In this document: piece by piece, positions 52,304-64,000 of the stretch
Layout of the letters: every line of letters starts with the position of its first letter
Numbering within the stretch: the stretch's first letter is position 1
From: Yamagishiella unicocca
Taxonomy: Eukaryota > Chlorophyta > Chlorophyceae > Chlamydomonadales > Volvocaceae
Direction: 5' to 3'
DNA: 64,000 nucleotides
NCBI GenBank assembly: GCA_003116995.1
Contig: BDSL01000022.1
Span: 558,001 to 622,000 of the forward strand
Made by a program: the position numbers and the translations under genes
The notes under the pieces: generated by a model
Seen by the model: only the letters and a program-made list of their open reading frames with translations
Databases searched by the model: none
What the model was told of the DNA's origin: nothing

Positions 52304-55300
52304 TCACGCGTGCCCCGCCACGACGGTCACCTTCCCGGTGGCCTTCGATGACGCGGGGGAGCTGAGCCGCTGCTGCTGCGCGGCGGCGCTGCCGGGGGGA
52401 GCCATGCCCGAGCCGCTAGGTCGCGCGGAGCTGGTGGCGGAGGACGGTTGGGAGCGAGGAGAAGGAGAGACCACGACACCTGATGCGGAGGAGTGGGGTA
52501 TTGGGGTGAGTTGGGAGGCGGTCGTGCGGGTGCCGTACGCTGCTGCCCTGCACTGGGTCGTGCGATGCCGTACACTCCGCCGCTTGATAGCCCTGATGCA
52601 TTCACGGTCCAGCAACCGTGGTCCGCACCGTGCTGGCTGCTCCGGGTTGCGGCGGCCGCACACGCACCTCCCTGTCCCCCACCCCCCAGCCAGTCCCCCA
52701 CCGCCTCCACTTCCGCGCTTCGCTGCCGCACCACATCCATCGCTGCGCCACAAGGGCCGTGTGGCTAGCGCGCTTTCCCTCAACAGCCCCGCTTCTCCTC
52801 CCAACCCTCCTCTCCCCGGTACCTGCGCCCCTTCCCTTCCCTCCAGCACCCGGGGTTGGGGTGCAGTCGCTCCCCTGCACCCCAACCCCTCCCCAGCCTG
52901 CGTAGGCGCGCTCACCCTGATGGTGCTGGTGCCCTTGTCCGTGTCCCTGCCCGGACCGCCTCTCCGCCGGCCCCGCATTCTTGCCCACCGCCAGCCACGT
53001 CAGCATGAAGTTGGCCCGCGTGGCCACCACATCCCCTGGAGCGGCCACCCGGATGGCAGCCTCGAACACCGCCAGGGCGCCAGCCTGCGGAGTGGGAGGA
53101 AACCCGCCGGTCGACACTCAAGAGTGATAAGGTAAATCGACTAACAGAAAGGAACTCGGAAACCCGTTAGTTGCGATTGCATGCAGGAGCAGCGGGGAGC
53201 GGGGCCGGGGGAGGGTGGCGAATCGGCGACATGACTCACAGCGGCGGCGACGTGGGCTGCGCTGCGACCCAACGCGGGTTATGGACGTGCAAGGCACCGC
53301 ACCGTGAACCCCTGACGCCCCGAAGCAGCTCGGGTGCGTTCCCGCGCAGGCCCCCTGCCAAACGCCCCAGCTGGGGTGGTGGATGGCCGTCACGGAGACC
53401 GGAATGCCGCAGCGGCGACAGGGCCGCCCGCCCGGTTGCGTCCGACGGGACTCGCGTCACTCGCTCGCACGTGCCCCCTCCTGCCTCCACGTGCCCCCTC
53501 CTGCCCCCACGTGCCCCCTCCTGCCCCCACGTGCCCCCTCCTGCCCCCTCCTGCCCCCTCCTGCCCCCACGTGCCCCCTCCTGCCCCCTCGTGCCCCCTC
53601 CTGCCCCCACGTGCCCCCTCCTGCCCCCACGTGCCCCCTCCTGCCCCTTCCTGCCCCCTCCTGCGACCCCGGTGTGGCCGGACCCAGCTACCGCGCCACT
53701 AGGTGGCGGCCAAGGCCTGCTTGCGCATGCCTCCAGTCGGACTCCTGGCTCTTGCCAGATGCCGCCGGTGATGCTCTGAAACCAAGGAAGGGAGTGCCCG
53801 TGCCCCCCACCACCCCACCAGCCCCCTCCTGATCTCTCACCGCCAGCATCTTCTCCTGCACGCTGATGACCCCTCCCATGTTCATGAGCGCCCCCGCCGC
53901 GTATGCCGCCGCCTTGCACTCCCCAGGCGTGCGCAGGTCCTGAGCCGGCGCCCCGCCCGCCCCCGGGGAGCCGCTGCTGGGGGCGACTCCGCTGGTGCTG
54001 CTGGTGCTGCTGCTGCTGTTACACCGCGTGACGGCCTCCCGGATCAGCGCCAGCAGCTGCGGCACTCCGCGGCAGTCGGCGATAGCTTCCTTTGGGCAGC
54101 CGGAAGGGGAGGGGGAGAGGAGGGGGCGAGGGAGGGGAAACGTGAAAGGGGTGCAGCAGGGGTGCAGGGATGTGGGTCACTGAATTATACAAAAAGGCGG
54201 TGCAGGCGTGGCGAAGGGGTGTGAGTTTGCTGCTGGAAGAGGGGGGAGGGATGGGAAGGGAGCGACGAGGGTGGGTGCGTGCGAGGACGCTCCAGGGAGG
54301 ATTGCGGCTGCGGGTAAAACCAGCCCAACGACCAAGGTAAGCCCCGGTGCGGTGAGCCGGTGATAGCACTGCGCGACACGGCTGATCCGGGAGACGCCCT
54401 GGCAGCGGACCTGCCAAGATCCCGCCCACCCACCCACCCACCTGCAGTACGCGGCCGCCCCGCCCTCGGCACATCCCACCCCATCCCCACCGCCCGCCCC
54501 ACCTTGCACACGTCACACGCGCTGCAGTTCATGAGCGCCGCCGCCGCCGCCGCCGCAATGGGGCTCCGCGAGCCGTCCGCCAGCAGCATCACCAGCGGCA
54601 TAAGCCCCCCCGAGCTGCGCACCGCGTCCCGCCCTTCCTGAGCAACGGACACCGCCGCGAGCGCGTTGCACGACGCCAGCCGCACGTCCCTGCGCGCCAG
54701 GGGCGGCAGCACCAGCAACACCACCATGGAGTGTCAGCAGGCGCGAGCGGTGTTGGCGGGATGCCGGGCGGGGGAAGGGGCATGTGTGTTTCGGGAGGTG
54801 GGGTGGTGGGTTTCATGTGGGCGAGTACATCGGGGTCGTGGACACGGGACTTGGCCTCGCCTAGGCCATGCGGAGTTGGTCATGGAACCATTGGCCTAGG
54901 CATTAGAACGGGTTTCTGCAGGAAAGTGGCCAGGGTGGTGGGAAGTGTTTGTGCCATGCTTTGGCGGATTAGCTGCGAGGCGAGGTGGGTTTTGCGCCGT
55001 GGGTCGCTCGCTTTACAGCCTCGAGCTCAGTCGCTTTCAGCCGTGAGCGGTCGCGGCGGGCTGCGTCCTTCTAGTCCGGTATGCTTGCTTACGTGGTGTC
55101 TGATTCCAGCATGTCCACGAGCAGCACCACCCACTTCAGCGCAATGACAACCGCGAAGTTATCCCGGGCTATCTCTTGGACCTGTGGGTGAAGAGGATAG
55201 GGAGGGTTTATGGGCTGCGTTGGCGGTGGCTGCGTATTGTTGGCTGCGTTGTTTGTTGGGGTGGGAACAAAGGGACGCGGTCGTTAATCTACGAGAATGC

Positions 55301-55775
55301 GGCGTCCACGGACCGTGAGGAGCGTACAATTATTGTGCAATTAACAATGGACGGCAATCTGCAAGCGCTGTTGCTAATCCGCGCTAACCTCGTGCGCCGA
55401 CGCCGACGCAAAACCAACTAGCTCGGTGTGACCCCTAAGGGCCCATACGCGCGCTTATTAAATGCTATACACTAACAGTAAATACTGAAAGCCTCCTGGA
55501 AGGAGGCCAAAGGACACTCGTCAAGTTCCGAACCGTCGGCAAACCAGCGTTCCTCTAGAATACACCGAAGGTCAACATACAGAGAACATATGTACGCTGT
55601 ATGAGTAATGGATACTTACGCATACGACAGCCTGGGCCAGGTTAGAAATATGTTGCGCATGCAGCAGCTGGTCGACCGACTTGCACATTGTCAGCACCTC
55701 CGGGCTAATGCGAGGCATTAAGCGTGCTTTCTCCAGCCGCTCCTCCACTGTCCGGTCATTGCTCGGGCCCGGCAT
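52304..55775 (-). CDS. Armadillo-like repeat protein, middle exons unresolved
   Basis: Resolved exons, high to low: 55775-55620, 55181-55093, 54689-54503, 54089-53841, then 53084-52916 and 52479-52304. Within each block the phases match. Between 53841 and 53084 one or two exons are missing; candidates are an exon starting near 53781 and a short one ending near 53246 (AHVAAA before a GTGAGT donor). The product has armadillo-type helices: DVRLASCNALAAVSVAQEGR, GLMPLVMLLADGS, PIAAAAAAALMNCSA, KAAAYAAGALMNMGG, and AGALAVFEAAIRVAAPGDVV. A Ser-rich insert separates two repeats in exon 4, and the C-terminus is a disordered Ala/Gln/Ser tail ending VTVVAGHA. Armadillo folds bind proteins; no specific partner can be named. 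The start is the ATG at 55775 (MPGPSNDRTVEERLEKARLM), and an upstream exon is not excluded. Confidence 0.65.
53085..53125 (+). mobile_element. Possible introner-like end before a 3' splice site (minus gene)
   Basis: GTGGGAGGAAACCCGCCGGT, 8 bp before the acceptor of the armadillo-like gene's exon at 53084. It fits the orientation rule but the match is weak. Confidence 0.35.
53463..53665. repeat. 20-bp C-rich minisatellite
   Basis: About ten units of CACGTGCCCCCTCCTGCCCC type in an intron of the armadillo-like gene. Confidence 0.9.
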
Positions 55776-56619
55776 CCCGGCCTTGCTAAATAACGAGCTT
55801 GTAGAGATTTGATAATCAAAGAAGTGGCGCTGCAAGTCAATATTACAAAACGTATTTGTATAGTCTCCTGTTTACGGAAGAAGGTGGAGGACATCAGTCT
55901 CCCTGTCCTGCTGTCCATCATGTTTGCCGTGCAGCAAGAACGCAATCATGCAAGCCTATATACGTGGGCAGTGTACTATACAATGTATATAATATCTACA
56001 TAATAGGCACCATATATAAGGGCGAAAAGGCTGCACTTCCTCACTCGCGTCAGTTAAGCGTCGAACCCTAGAGTCCGCTTGCGCCAGATCGCCATCTGTT
56101 GTGGTGATCTCAACTTGGTGGTAATGGACGTTGCTGGTCGCACTACCGTCGACAGGTGCGCTGAATTTGAGCGTGGAGCAGCGCCGTGCTCCGACAGAGT
56201 CCAGTGTGAACTTCGAACGTCGCGTTCAGTGTTAAAGATCTTCGTCGAGATGCATCTAGACATCGTGTCTTGTGTCCAACATTTCTAGGTTCATTAGGGG
56301 TCCGTTGAAGTGAATAGTTCCAGTTCAACAATAGATCGACACGGAAGGCGGCGATATCTGCACCGAGATGTCAAGTCCCGTCCTGGCTCAAACGTTATGA
56401 ACTTGCAGGATGTGGAGGTCGGCACAAAAGACGGCTGTCTTTCGGCGAGGTTGTTCCGTTCGGGTAAGTGAAAGCGCGGGCAATTCCGCGAACTGGCTGC
56501 CCAATTAGCTGCAATCTTTGCAGATAATGATGTTCTTTTGCTGCTCTGCTGTTTGCACGTGCTGAATATGGCGTCTTAATAGTTCTATCTGTCACTTTGC
56601 GTGGACTTTTGCAAAGCAG
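55776..56619. other. Divergent promoter region
   Basis: Lies between the minus-strand armadillo-like gene and the plus-strand helical-repeat gene and is clearly AT-richer than its neighbours. A TATATAAG at 56013-56020 is a possible plus-strand TATA box. First exon(s) of the plus-strand gene must lie here but were not identified. Confidence 0.45.
56013..56020 (+). promoter_or_regulatory. Possible TATA box
   Basis: TATATAAG in an AT-rich stretch upstream of the plus-strand helical-repeat gene. It is supported by sequence and position only. Confidence 0.35.
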
Positions 56620-59600
56620 GCGGTAGCTTACAACGACGCCCGTCGGGCTCCCAAAGCGGGCGGCGTGCCCCCCTCACAGCCTTCAGCCTCTGCGGCAACG
56701 ACGGGCTCTGTCGGACGATCGTCGGTTGTGGTCCCGCTGAGTATCGACCGTGTCGACTCACTCCCGCCCGCGGGCCTGGCCGCGTCGCTGCTCGAGTACG
56801 TGCAGCACCACGCACTTGAGAACGCCTACAGCAACTCAAGCAAGAGCGCGGCCATCGATCCGCGCGTCTTCGATGCCGTCGCCCGGCGAGTAGCTCAGGC
56901 GGTCTACGATTTTGACGCGAACTCACTGCTGGACGTACTGCACGCCTACAGCCAAGCTGGACAAGGGCGCAGCAACCGAGACGTCCTGGCGATCTGTTGC
57001 GTGGTTCTGTCCGGCAAGGTACGATCAGCGCGACGATCGGGTGGACACGTCGAGCCGTGCATACGCGCCTTGCTTACCGCGTTCGAGGAACAGCCGTTCA
57101 TGTACCTGGGATGAAGTCTAGTGACGGGAGGTCTTTGGGACCTCAATGTCTGCATCAGCTTGGGGCGAGATATATACACGGGGTGTGCTCGCCCTGCTGA
57201 GCATTCCGGCCAGCTAGATGCAGGCGGCAACTGCAATGGCGGGCATGCAGCAGGCGTGGCAGCTGGGATACCGCTCGCACGAGGCTAGTTTACGGGGCAC
57301 GCGGTGGTGTTGGCGAGGCAGTAAACAAATTAAGGCCACTGAGGTGCAGGGCGGAACCGGCCCTCTGCCGAATCGAGTGTCCTTGTACGCCGCAAGCCAA
57401 GGAAGAGGGCGACCTGCAACTCCTTCCGGCAGGAGCCACCGCATTATAGGCAGGCGATCACAAGAGCGGAACAAACTTACCGCGCTGTCCAGTGCGCCCA
57501 GTCCAGGTTTTCCCACCCTGTGCTTCTGCTTTTGTTGTGTGTGCGTACATGGAGCATGCCTTGCTGGCCGTGACTTGGGTGTTGTACCGCACAAGCCTCA
57601 ATCTCACGGATACCCACGTGTCTCTGGCCCCCGCCGTGCGGCACCAGGTGGACGAGCTGTCCCCCACCGGCCTGGCACGGCTGGCGACATCCTGTGCGGC
57701 TCTGGAGCTGCAGGCCACTGACCTGCTGGCGGCGCTGTGCGCCAGGGTGAGTGAAGGGGGGGGGGCGGTGATGGCGCTGGGCGGCGGCTTTGGGGTTGTG
57801 GTTTCGGGGCTGGGGGCTGACGGCCCCGCACGGACCCACGTGCGCAACGGCTGCGAGGTGAAGGCGCTCAGGGAGGATCATGGGTCTTGTGGCAGCTGGG
57901 GGCCTGCACGCTCCCTTAATGGCGACATGCCGTGCATCGGATGAGCACGGTGCTTGTGGCTGTGTGATGCCGGTCGAAAGTCAGCGAGATCCCCATTACA
58001 GCCCTATTGAGCGACAAGGGAGCGCCCGCCCGACTAGGGAGTGCCTTCCTAGATCCCAACTAAATCCCGGTTGCCTCCCCAGATTCTCGCTCCTTCCCTC
58101 TCCGCAACACTAGGCGTGATGCTGTCTTGACTGCCCCACTGCGTGTCGTTTCCTCCGCAGGCCGGCCAACCCAATATGCTGGCCCAGTTCTCGGCGCCCG
58201 ACCTGGTGGCGCTGCTGGTGGCGCTGTCCCAGCTGCAGCACCGCTCGCCCACTCTCTACGCCGACGCCGCTGACGTGCTGGCGACGGAGCTGCAGCTGCC
58301 GGCCGTCGGGAGGCAGGGGTCGGGTCGCAAGGTGTCGTTGACTCCGGACCAGGCGGTGGCGGCGGTGTGGGCGGTGGCAGCGGCGGGGCTGTACCACAGG
58401 CAGCTGTTCGACGGCGCCGGTGAGGTCGGCGGCGGGGCTAGGGGCACTGTCAGAACATCAGCTGCGGTAGGGCATGGCGTAGAAGCAATAATAAGGGATT
58501 GAGTCGCATGACGGGGCTGAGGCCTGACTGAGGGGGGGAAGGGAACATTCAGGGTAACGGCGGGAGGGCAAATGTTAAGCACCGTGCCCCTAAAGTCGGC
58601 CGTACGGCCACTACGCAGGCACCTGACCCAGTTCGCCGGTCGCTAATTTGTCCAACACTGACACGGCCTTTCGCGGCCCTCAGGCGCCCTGCTGATGGAC
58701 CGCCTGGATCAGCTGGATGGCAACACACTGGCAAAGATCGTCTGGTCGTACGCCACGGTACGGGCCACGGAGGCGATGACTGGCGAGCGCTGAGGTTAAT
58801 TGATGTTGGTGGCGAGCACAGTTCGTGCTTCATCTGGCGCGGCCATAACCTCCCGTCCCGTCCCCACCTCCCCTCACCTCCTCTCCCCGCTGCAGGTCCG
58901 CCCCGCGGATGAGAGCCACCGCGGCCTGTGGGATCGCGACCTGTTCGACAGCGTCGCCGGTGTGTGCCTGCACCGCGGGGTGAGCTCTCACTGCGGTGCT
59001 GTTGGCGATGACGACGAGGATGCTGTTGGGGGGCACAGGGGCTTTAGGGCTGGAGGGATTGAAGGGACTTGGAAGCCGGGCTTCGAAGGCAGGCCGGCCA
59101 GCAAGCACCGCGCGAGCAGCTGATCCGTATCCGCGCTGGCTGCTCGCGTACACGGACGCAGCGAAACTGAAACAAAATGGAAACCCCAGCTCCGGAACTC
59201 ACCGCTCCCGGACCCCCCTTGCGACTCCCCCTCCACCCCCAGATGTCGTCCTTCCCTCCTCGCGCCCTGGTCACCATCATGTGGTCCTTCGCCACCATCC
59301 CCCACTTCGACGGCCCGCTCTTCGACACCGTGGCAACCTCGCTGGCGCCCCAGATGGCCGCCGGTAAAGTGGGTCCGTCGGACCTGGTGGCCGTGGCCTG
59401 GTCGGTGATGCGGGTGGGCCATGCCAACGTGGAGCTCATGGCGGCGCTCGGTGACGCGGCGCTCGCCTCCCTGGACCTCCTGGATGGCGACGACCTCACC
59501 ACCATCGCCATGGCCTTCCCGGCGGCCAAGGCGTACAGCGAGAGCTTCTTCAAGTGAGTCGAAGAAGCGCGCGGCGCATTGCTCATGGCGCAACACGTGC

Positions 59601-60384
59601 AGTGCTGTTGCGGACAACACCGCCAGCCGACAACGAGCGTGCGAGGCCCCAGTACCTGCTGCCCTGCCCCTGGCTCCACGTGCGCGCGAAACCCCGGCGG
59701 ATGGAGAGTGTCCTTGAACGCCTCGCTCTGGTCTTGGCACGTGGTATTAAGGACGCTGGTGTTGACAGCGCAGGAGTGAATAGTCGCCAGACCTTGAGTA
59801 GTTAACTTATGCACGTATAGTCCAGCGGCGGTTGAAGCGACAGGGCTGTACAGGTAAAATAATTGAAGCGACAGAGATGTACAGGTTGGCGAGTTTCGAG
59901 TGCACTTGGGGAGTTACATGGAATGAGGCACCAAACTCCACCGCGCCTCTGGTCTCCTTGCGTGCGCGCAGGTACCTGGTTTCGGAGGCTCAGGAGCGGC
60001 CGCAGTTCTTCGGCCAGGTCGCGCTGCTGGACATCATCCGCCTCATCTCGCGCGTGCAGCACCGCGACCCGCAGTACTACGGCCCCGCGCTGCAGGTGCG
60101 GGACAGCCAACCACCGGTCCCCCCAGCACCCAGTCGAACACTGAGCCCCTCAGCAGTTCCTGCCGCGCTGCCAATCCAGTCCGTACACGAGCCGTCCACA
60201 GCGGCTGCGACCTCTCGGCAACCTCCGCCACGGGCAGTCACCTCCTGCTCTCCTCCTGACCACCTTGATGCCCTCCTTTTTCCTGCGACTGCCGGCGCAG
60301 GTGCTTCTGGACCACGTCCACCAGGCCTTCCTGGATGCCCCGGTGGACAAGGCCGGCTGCATGAACCCCTTCCGCTTCGGCTGA
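56620..60384 (+). CDS. FASTK/octotricopeptide-like helical-repeat protein, 5' end missing
   Basis: Resolved exons: 56620-57018, about 57596-57746, 58161-58419, 58684-58757, 58896-58979, 59243-59553, 59972-60095, 60301-60384 (stop). From 58161 onward every junction is GT-AG and in frame. The first listed exon follows a GCAAAGCAG acceptor and has no ATG, so an upstream exon is missing; a further exon between 57018 and 57596 is likely. The product is tandem alpha-helical pairs with the pattern L..I.WSFA.....LF..VA: LVTIMWSFATIPHFDGPLFD, DLVAVAWSVMRVGHANVELM, LAKIVWSYAT, AVAAVWAVAAAGLYHRQLFD, DLTTIAMAFPAAKAYSESFF. This is typical of FASTK-like, heptatricopeptide and OPR proteins, which bind organellar RNA and are numerous in green algae. 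No RAP domain is seen at the C-terminus (ending CMNPFRFG). Organelle targeting cannot be judged without the N-terminus. Confidence 0.7.
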
Positions 60385-62509
60385 GCGAATGGCAGCCGGA
60401 GTTGCATTGGGACAGAGCCTGGGAAGGTCGGGGTCGTTGGCCCCAGCCGGTCCGGCCGGTGACCGAAGGGCTTCAGGTACGACGGCGGCTAGCAGACATC
60501 TGGCTGGCTCCCTGGTCGGCTGCCCAGTCGATTGCTGGACTGCGAGATACCTACCTGCTCCTGTTTCGGCGGGGTTTCAGCGGCCCTCTTGCCTTCTGGT
60601 GCTTCCCAGCGCGACGAGCTTGGTTCGGAGCTCCACTCCGGGGCCATCTACACGAGGAAGGGCGCGCGCGCTTGCACAGTAGCTGGGGAGGGCCTTATCC
60701 AGGGTGTGTGTGGTGTTCTATGTGGATCACTGCAGCTTGGGGCGCCCGGGGGGCGCTCAGGTGCTGAAGTTACAAGGTAGCTTGCGTGGAGACCGTGGCG
60801 CAAGCATGTTGGGGGCATGTATGCGCTCGAGAGCGTCTTGCAATTCGAATTGTGGGTTGTTTGGGTTGTTTGCCCACGCGCGGCGCTGAGCTCTCTTTGC
60901 GCCTTTGCGTTGCTCCGGAACCGGTGATGTCCGGAACCGGTGATGCATTGCTATGGCAAGGACGGCGTCGTTGTGGTTGCCTGGGTTGTGGTATTGTGTC
61001 TGGTGAGGCGGACTGTGTTTTGGCCGCCGTTGCAACACAGCCTTGGTGTTAGCGGTGCTGCAGAGCAATCCACCTACGCAAGAAAGCGGCCAGTGTCTTC
61101 TTGCAACTGCACACATGGAAAAGGAGTCGTGGAATATGGTCGTGCCAACATGGGCATCGATTTAAGCCCTAATATGTAGGGTTTTTGCAAATTGTGTGAC
61201 TCGGGGACAGTCATTGCGGCTTATGTTGGTGTGCAGCAGCTTTGCCCTGTTGTTTGGTTCGTAGCTTATTCGGGCTTATTCGGGAAAGGACGACGAAAGA
61301 GGCGGAGGTTTAGACTGGGTGCTGATTACTAGTGGCGTTACAGAAGGACCACCCGCCAAAGCCCACGTTAGGCTCTTGCAAGGCGGCGCAAAACCCTGCA
61401 GCATCACCCTATGGGCCCGCAGCATGCCTGTTTACACGGCCAGACGCCAGCTGTTGCTGTACATGTCACTGCTCGTCGGTCGGCGCGTCGAAGTTCGGCG
61501 CAAGAGTTGCACAATCAAAGTGCCTCCTCTCGGCCAGCCGTCTTTGTGCAAGCCCGCTGGCCGGAGGTGTTACCGGTATTTTTTTGCTTCCGGGTAGCTG
61601 AGGCTCGGCCGCTGCAACCTACGAGGCCCGTCGTCACGATGCAGAGTGTATACCACAAGTTGCGCTGAGTTGTATCCCATCTTGATTGGGCTCGCGTGCT
61701 TCTCTGCTTGTACTGTACTGTTTGTTGTACCCACACCTCTCAAGGGATATGAGGAAGTAACATAAAAAATCCAAGTGAAATATAAAAAAATCCTGTGTTT
61801 GTGTGCGAGCGGCAATGGCCGGTTCGTCCGGCAAGGGACGGCTACCATTGTTCACCACTAACGGAATGATGTAATATACGTTGGCCTTTTACTGGTTTCG
61901 CCCGAACCTCGCTGAATCACTTCGACCACACGTGCGAAAAGTCCTTGTTGGGAGGGCAGGACACCTCTGAAGGGAATACACGTACATGCGCCCTATCTTC
62001 TGTGGCACACGCCGTGGCCGCCACCTCTCAACTTGCTTCACGGTTCGCGTAGCAGCCGCCGCACTAATGCATAATGCCGCAGCCGTAGCCTCCATGGTCC
62101 TAGTCGGCATCACTTTTTTTGTGTATATACGCTCACTTACGGTAACTACGGCGGCCACAGCTCACCTCGCCGCACACTCGCACTGTTGCATACACGCTAG
62201 GAAGGTATCAACCATGAAGCGCCACGGTCGCTCGCCGTGTGCGGCATATGCCATGCTGCCCACACCGTACTTGCTGGGCGCACAAGATACCCGACACCGT
62301 CACAGTCGTGCTCCCGGCTCACGTCCCGACAACCGAGTTCCGTAATCACCACTCGCGACCACCAACCCCCAGTCCCCACCCCGTCATCCTCCCCTCAGCC
62401 AAGGACACGTCCACGTCATGATTACCCGCCCATGGCGTGCTGGGTGGGCACCTCAAACTGGAGTCCCCCATTTGGAGTACCCCATTCCCGCCGCGTCGTA
62501 CTCGGCTTT
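60385..62509. other. Converging 3' flanks
   Basis: Region between the stop of the helical-repeat gene (60384) and the stop of the Nudix gene (62510). Only short open frames are present, with no RNA gene or domain. Confidence 0.55.
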
Positions 62510-64000
62510 TCAGTTGGTGGATTCAAAGAAGCCCAACAGCTGGATCTCCTCGCGGAACCAGACCGTAAAGTCTTGCGGCCGCGCCGCCATGTCGCGCCGC
62601 AGCTGCGCCAGCGGCACCCACTTGCACTCGCTCACCTCCTATGGGGGGAGCCAATTGCGAACGGCAGGAGCTGGGTGGTTGGCTGGAGGACCCACTCTGG
62701 CCGGCGGGCGGGAGAGCTGGACTGGCTCGCTGGCGGCCGCTTGATCGAGGTACTAGCGGCAGAGGAGCACGGCCCGGCAGGGAGGCGCTAAGCGGCGCTG
62801 TACGGCATCACATACGACGCTAACCCTGCATTTGCAGCTGCCAGGCAGCGATGCTGCGCCCGTACGCCCTAGAGCGCCGGCTGTGGCCCCGCCACAAGCC
62901 ACCCCCCGGCGCCGTCCCTCCGAGCGCGCCGTCCCGACCACTGCCGTACCACCCACGGAGCGCCAGCCGGGTCATACGGACCTGCTGGTTGAAGGCGATA
63001 GGGCCCTCGTAGCCGTCCAGCCGGTACGCCTCCACGAACTCGAAGTCCTGCGGCGGGGGAGCCCGAGCGCTCAGAGGCGATCACATCGGCTGCGGCGGCA
63101 ACCGGGCGCTTGCTGGGGCCCCGCACCCCTGAATCCATCTCCCCGGTCAGGGGGATGGCGACTCCTGGTGCACGGACATTGCGTGCCTCCAGGTGGCCCC
63201 AAGGCACGCCAGGACACGAGGCGGACAGGAAGCAGGTGGGAGGGGTGCGACAGCATATGGCCCACATGCCGGACATGAGGCGGGCAGGACACGAGGCGGG
63301 CAGGAAGCAGGGGTCGCGAAGGGGTATAAGCTTCGTGTCGAGGAGGAGCCTCACCGACCGGGCGGCTCCTAGAGGACGTTGCGGGGCGGGCGGAGCTTCT
63401 ACAGGGCGAGCAGCGGCCTCGGAGTCAGTCCCGCGGCCCCCTGGATGAGGATGGCCTTTTCCAACTGTCCATCCCATCTCCCTGGTTTCCAAATTCGCCC
63501 AACAGCACCGCCACAGCTCTCACTCCATTTTTGCCACCGCCAAACCGCGAATGGCGGTTAGCAGCTCCCGCCTCCAGCCCACCCAAGCGCACCTTGATGC
63601 CCCTCTCCGGTACGAGCAGCCGGCGTTGGTGCATGGGCGCGAGGGGTCCTTGTAGCGCTGCCAGCTGCCCCGGGCTGAGTGATACGCCAAGCTCCTCCGC
63701 GAGCCCCCGAGCCACTCCCGCGCGGAAAGACTCGCCGGGGGATAGGTGCTCCGCAACGCTCAGGTCCCACTCACCAGGCGCTACCTTCTTGTCAAGTGAG
63801 CGGCGTTGTATCAGTAGTTCGCCGCGGGCATTGAAGAGGTACGCATACACGGCGCGATGCCAGATGCCCTGCGCGTGACATACTGCGCGCAGCTCTTGCC
63901 CGAGCGGCGTGCCATCTTCGTTGTAGGTATCGAATATTTCACCTTCAGCCTCGGCAGCAACACCCGCGTCGCGTGACTTGAGGAGCGCCAGTTCGGCCAT
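62510..64000 (-). CDS. Nudix hydrolase, isopentenyl-diphosphate-isomerase-like
   Basis: Three exons, high to low: 64000-63593, 63047-62982, 62638-62510; GT-AG, in frame, 200 aa. The ATG occupies 63998-64000, the last bases of the window, so the promoter lies outside it. The N-terminal part EIFDTYNEDGTPLG and GIWHRAVYAYLFNARGELLI followed by QRRS is characteristic of the IDI/YfcD branch of Nudix proteins. The Nudix box (about 84-106) reads EHLSPGESFRAGVARGLAEE then LGV: the PGE, Arg and EE elements are present, but the canonical first Gly is Glu and the Glu after Arg is Gly. Such a box occurs in a eukaryotic subgroup as I remember it. The C-terminal half (DFEFVEAYRLDGYEGPIAFN, EVSECKWVPLAQLRRDM, FTVWFREEIQLLGFFESTN) is Nudix-like. 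Likely a hydrolase of a small phosphorylated substrate; true isomerase activity is not shown. Confidence 0.88.

Noticed and set aside
57218..57480. Possible exon of the helical-repeat gene containing MAGMQQAWQLGY
   Set aside because: The peptide is plausible but no donor and acceptor pair with a matching phase could be found, so it was left out of the exon list.

Overview
The window looks like nuclear DNA of a green alga, most likely from the volvocine/Chlamydomonas group. Exons are GC-rich with strong G/C third-position use. Introns are numerous (about 50 to 900 bp), rich in minisatellites, and mostly GT-AG. Several genes have the TGTAA polyadenylation motif typical of these algae within about 150 bp of the stop. 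Proteins carry long Ala, Gly, Ser or Gln runs, and one gene is an organelle-type helical-repeat protein of a class expanded in these algae. The genus cannot be fixed from sequence alone. No rRNA, tRNA, CRISPR array or bacterial operon was seen.

Layout: 1-1956, no confident gene. 1957-5227 (-), large low-complexity protein joined from two exons. 8301-9515 (+), three-exon protein of unknown function. 12296-12619 (-), ribosomal protein eS25. 13288-14329 (-), multi-exon unknown gene with unresolved 5' end. 15539-25030 (+), 14-exon WDR26/GID7-type subunit of the CTLH ubiquitin ligase. 27011-28555 (+), disordered unknown protein. 31394-34488 and 37344-39622 (-), two tandem paralogous secreted expansin-like proteins. 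41687-44799 (-), DHRS12-type short-chain dehydrogenase. 46509-49946 (-), TPR3-type Hsp90/Hsp70 co-chaperone. 52304-55775 (-), armadillo-like repeat protein, facing 56620-60384 (+), a FASTK/octotricopeptide-like helical-repeat protein. 62510-64000 (-), Nudix hydrolase of the isopentenyl-diphosphate-isomerase-like type, whose ATG is exactly the last base of the window. For WDR26, DHRS12, the TPR protein, both expansins and the Nudix gene the exon chain was joined by hand; every chain stays in frame and ends at a stop.

The genes do not form a pathway; they are ordinary independent nuclear loci. The remarkable feature is the introns. Short motifs recur next to splice sites in at least five genes, with a strict orientation rule: one orientation just after 5' splice sites and the reverse complement just before 3' splice sites. 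That is what terminal inverted repeats of intron-creating transposons (introner-like elements) would give. Independently, many tandem repeats begin or end exactly at an exon junction and copy the splice site itself, giving arrays of candidate 5' or 3' splice sites.
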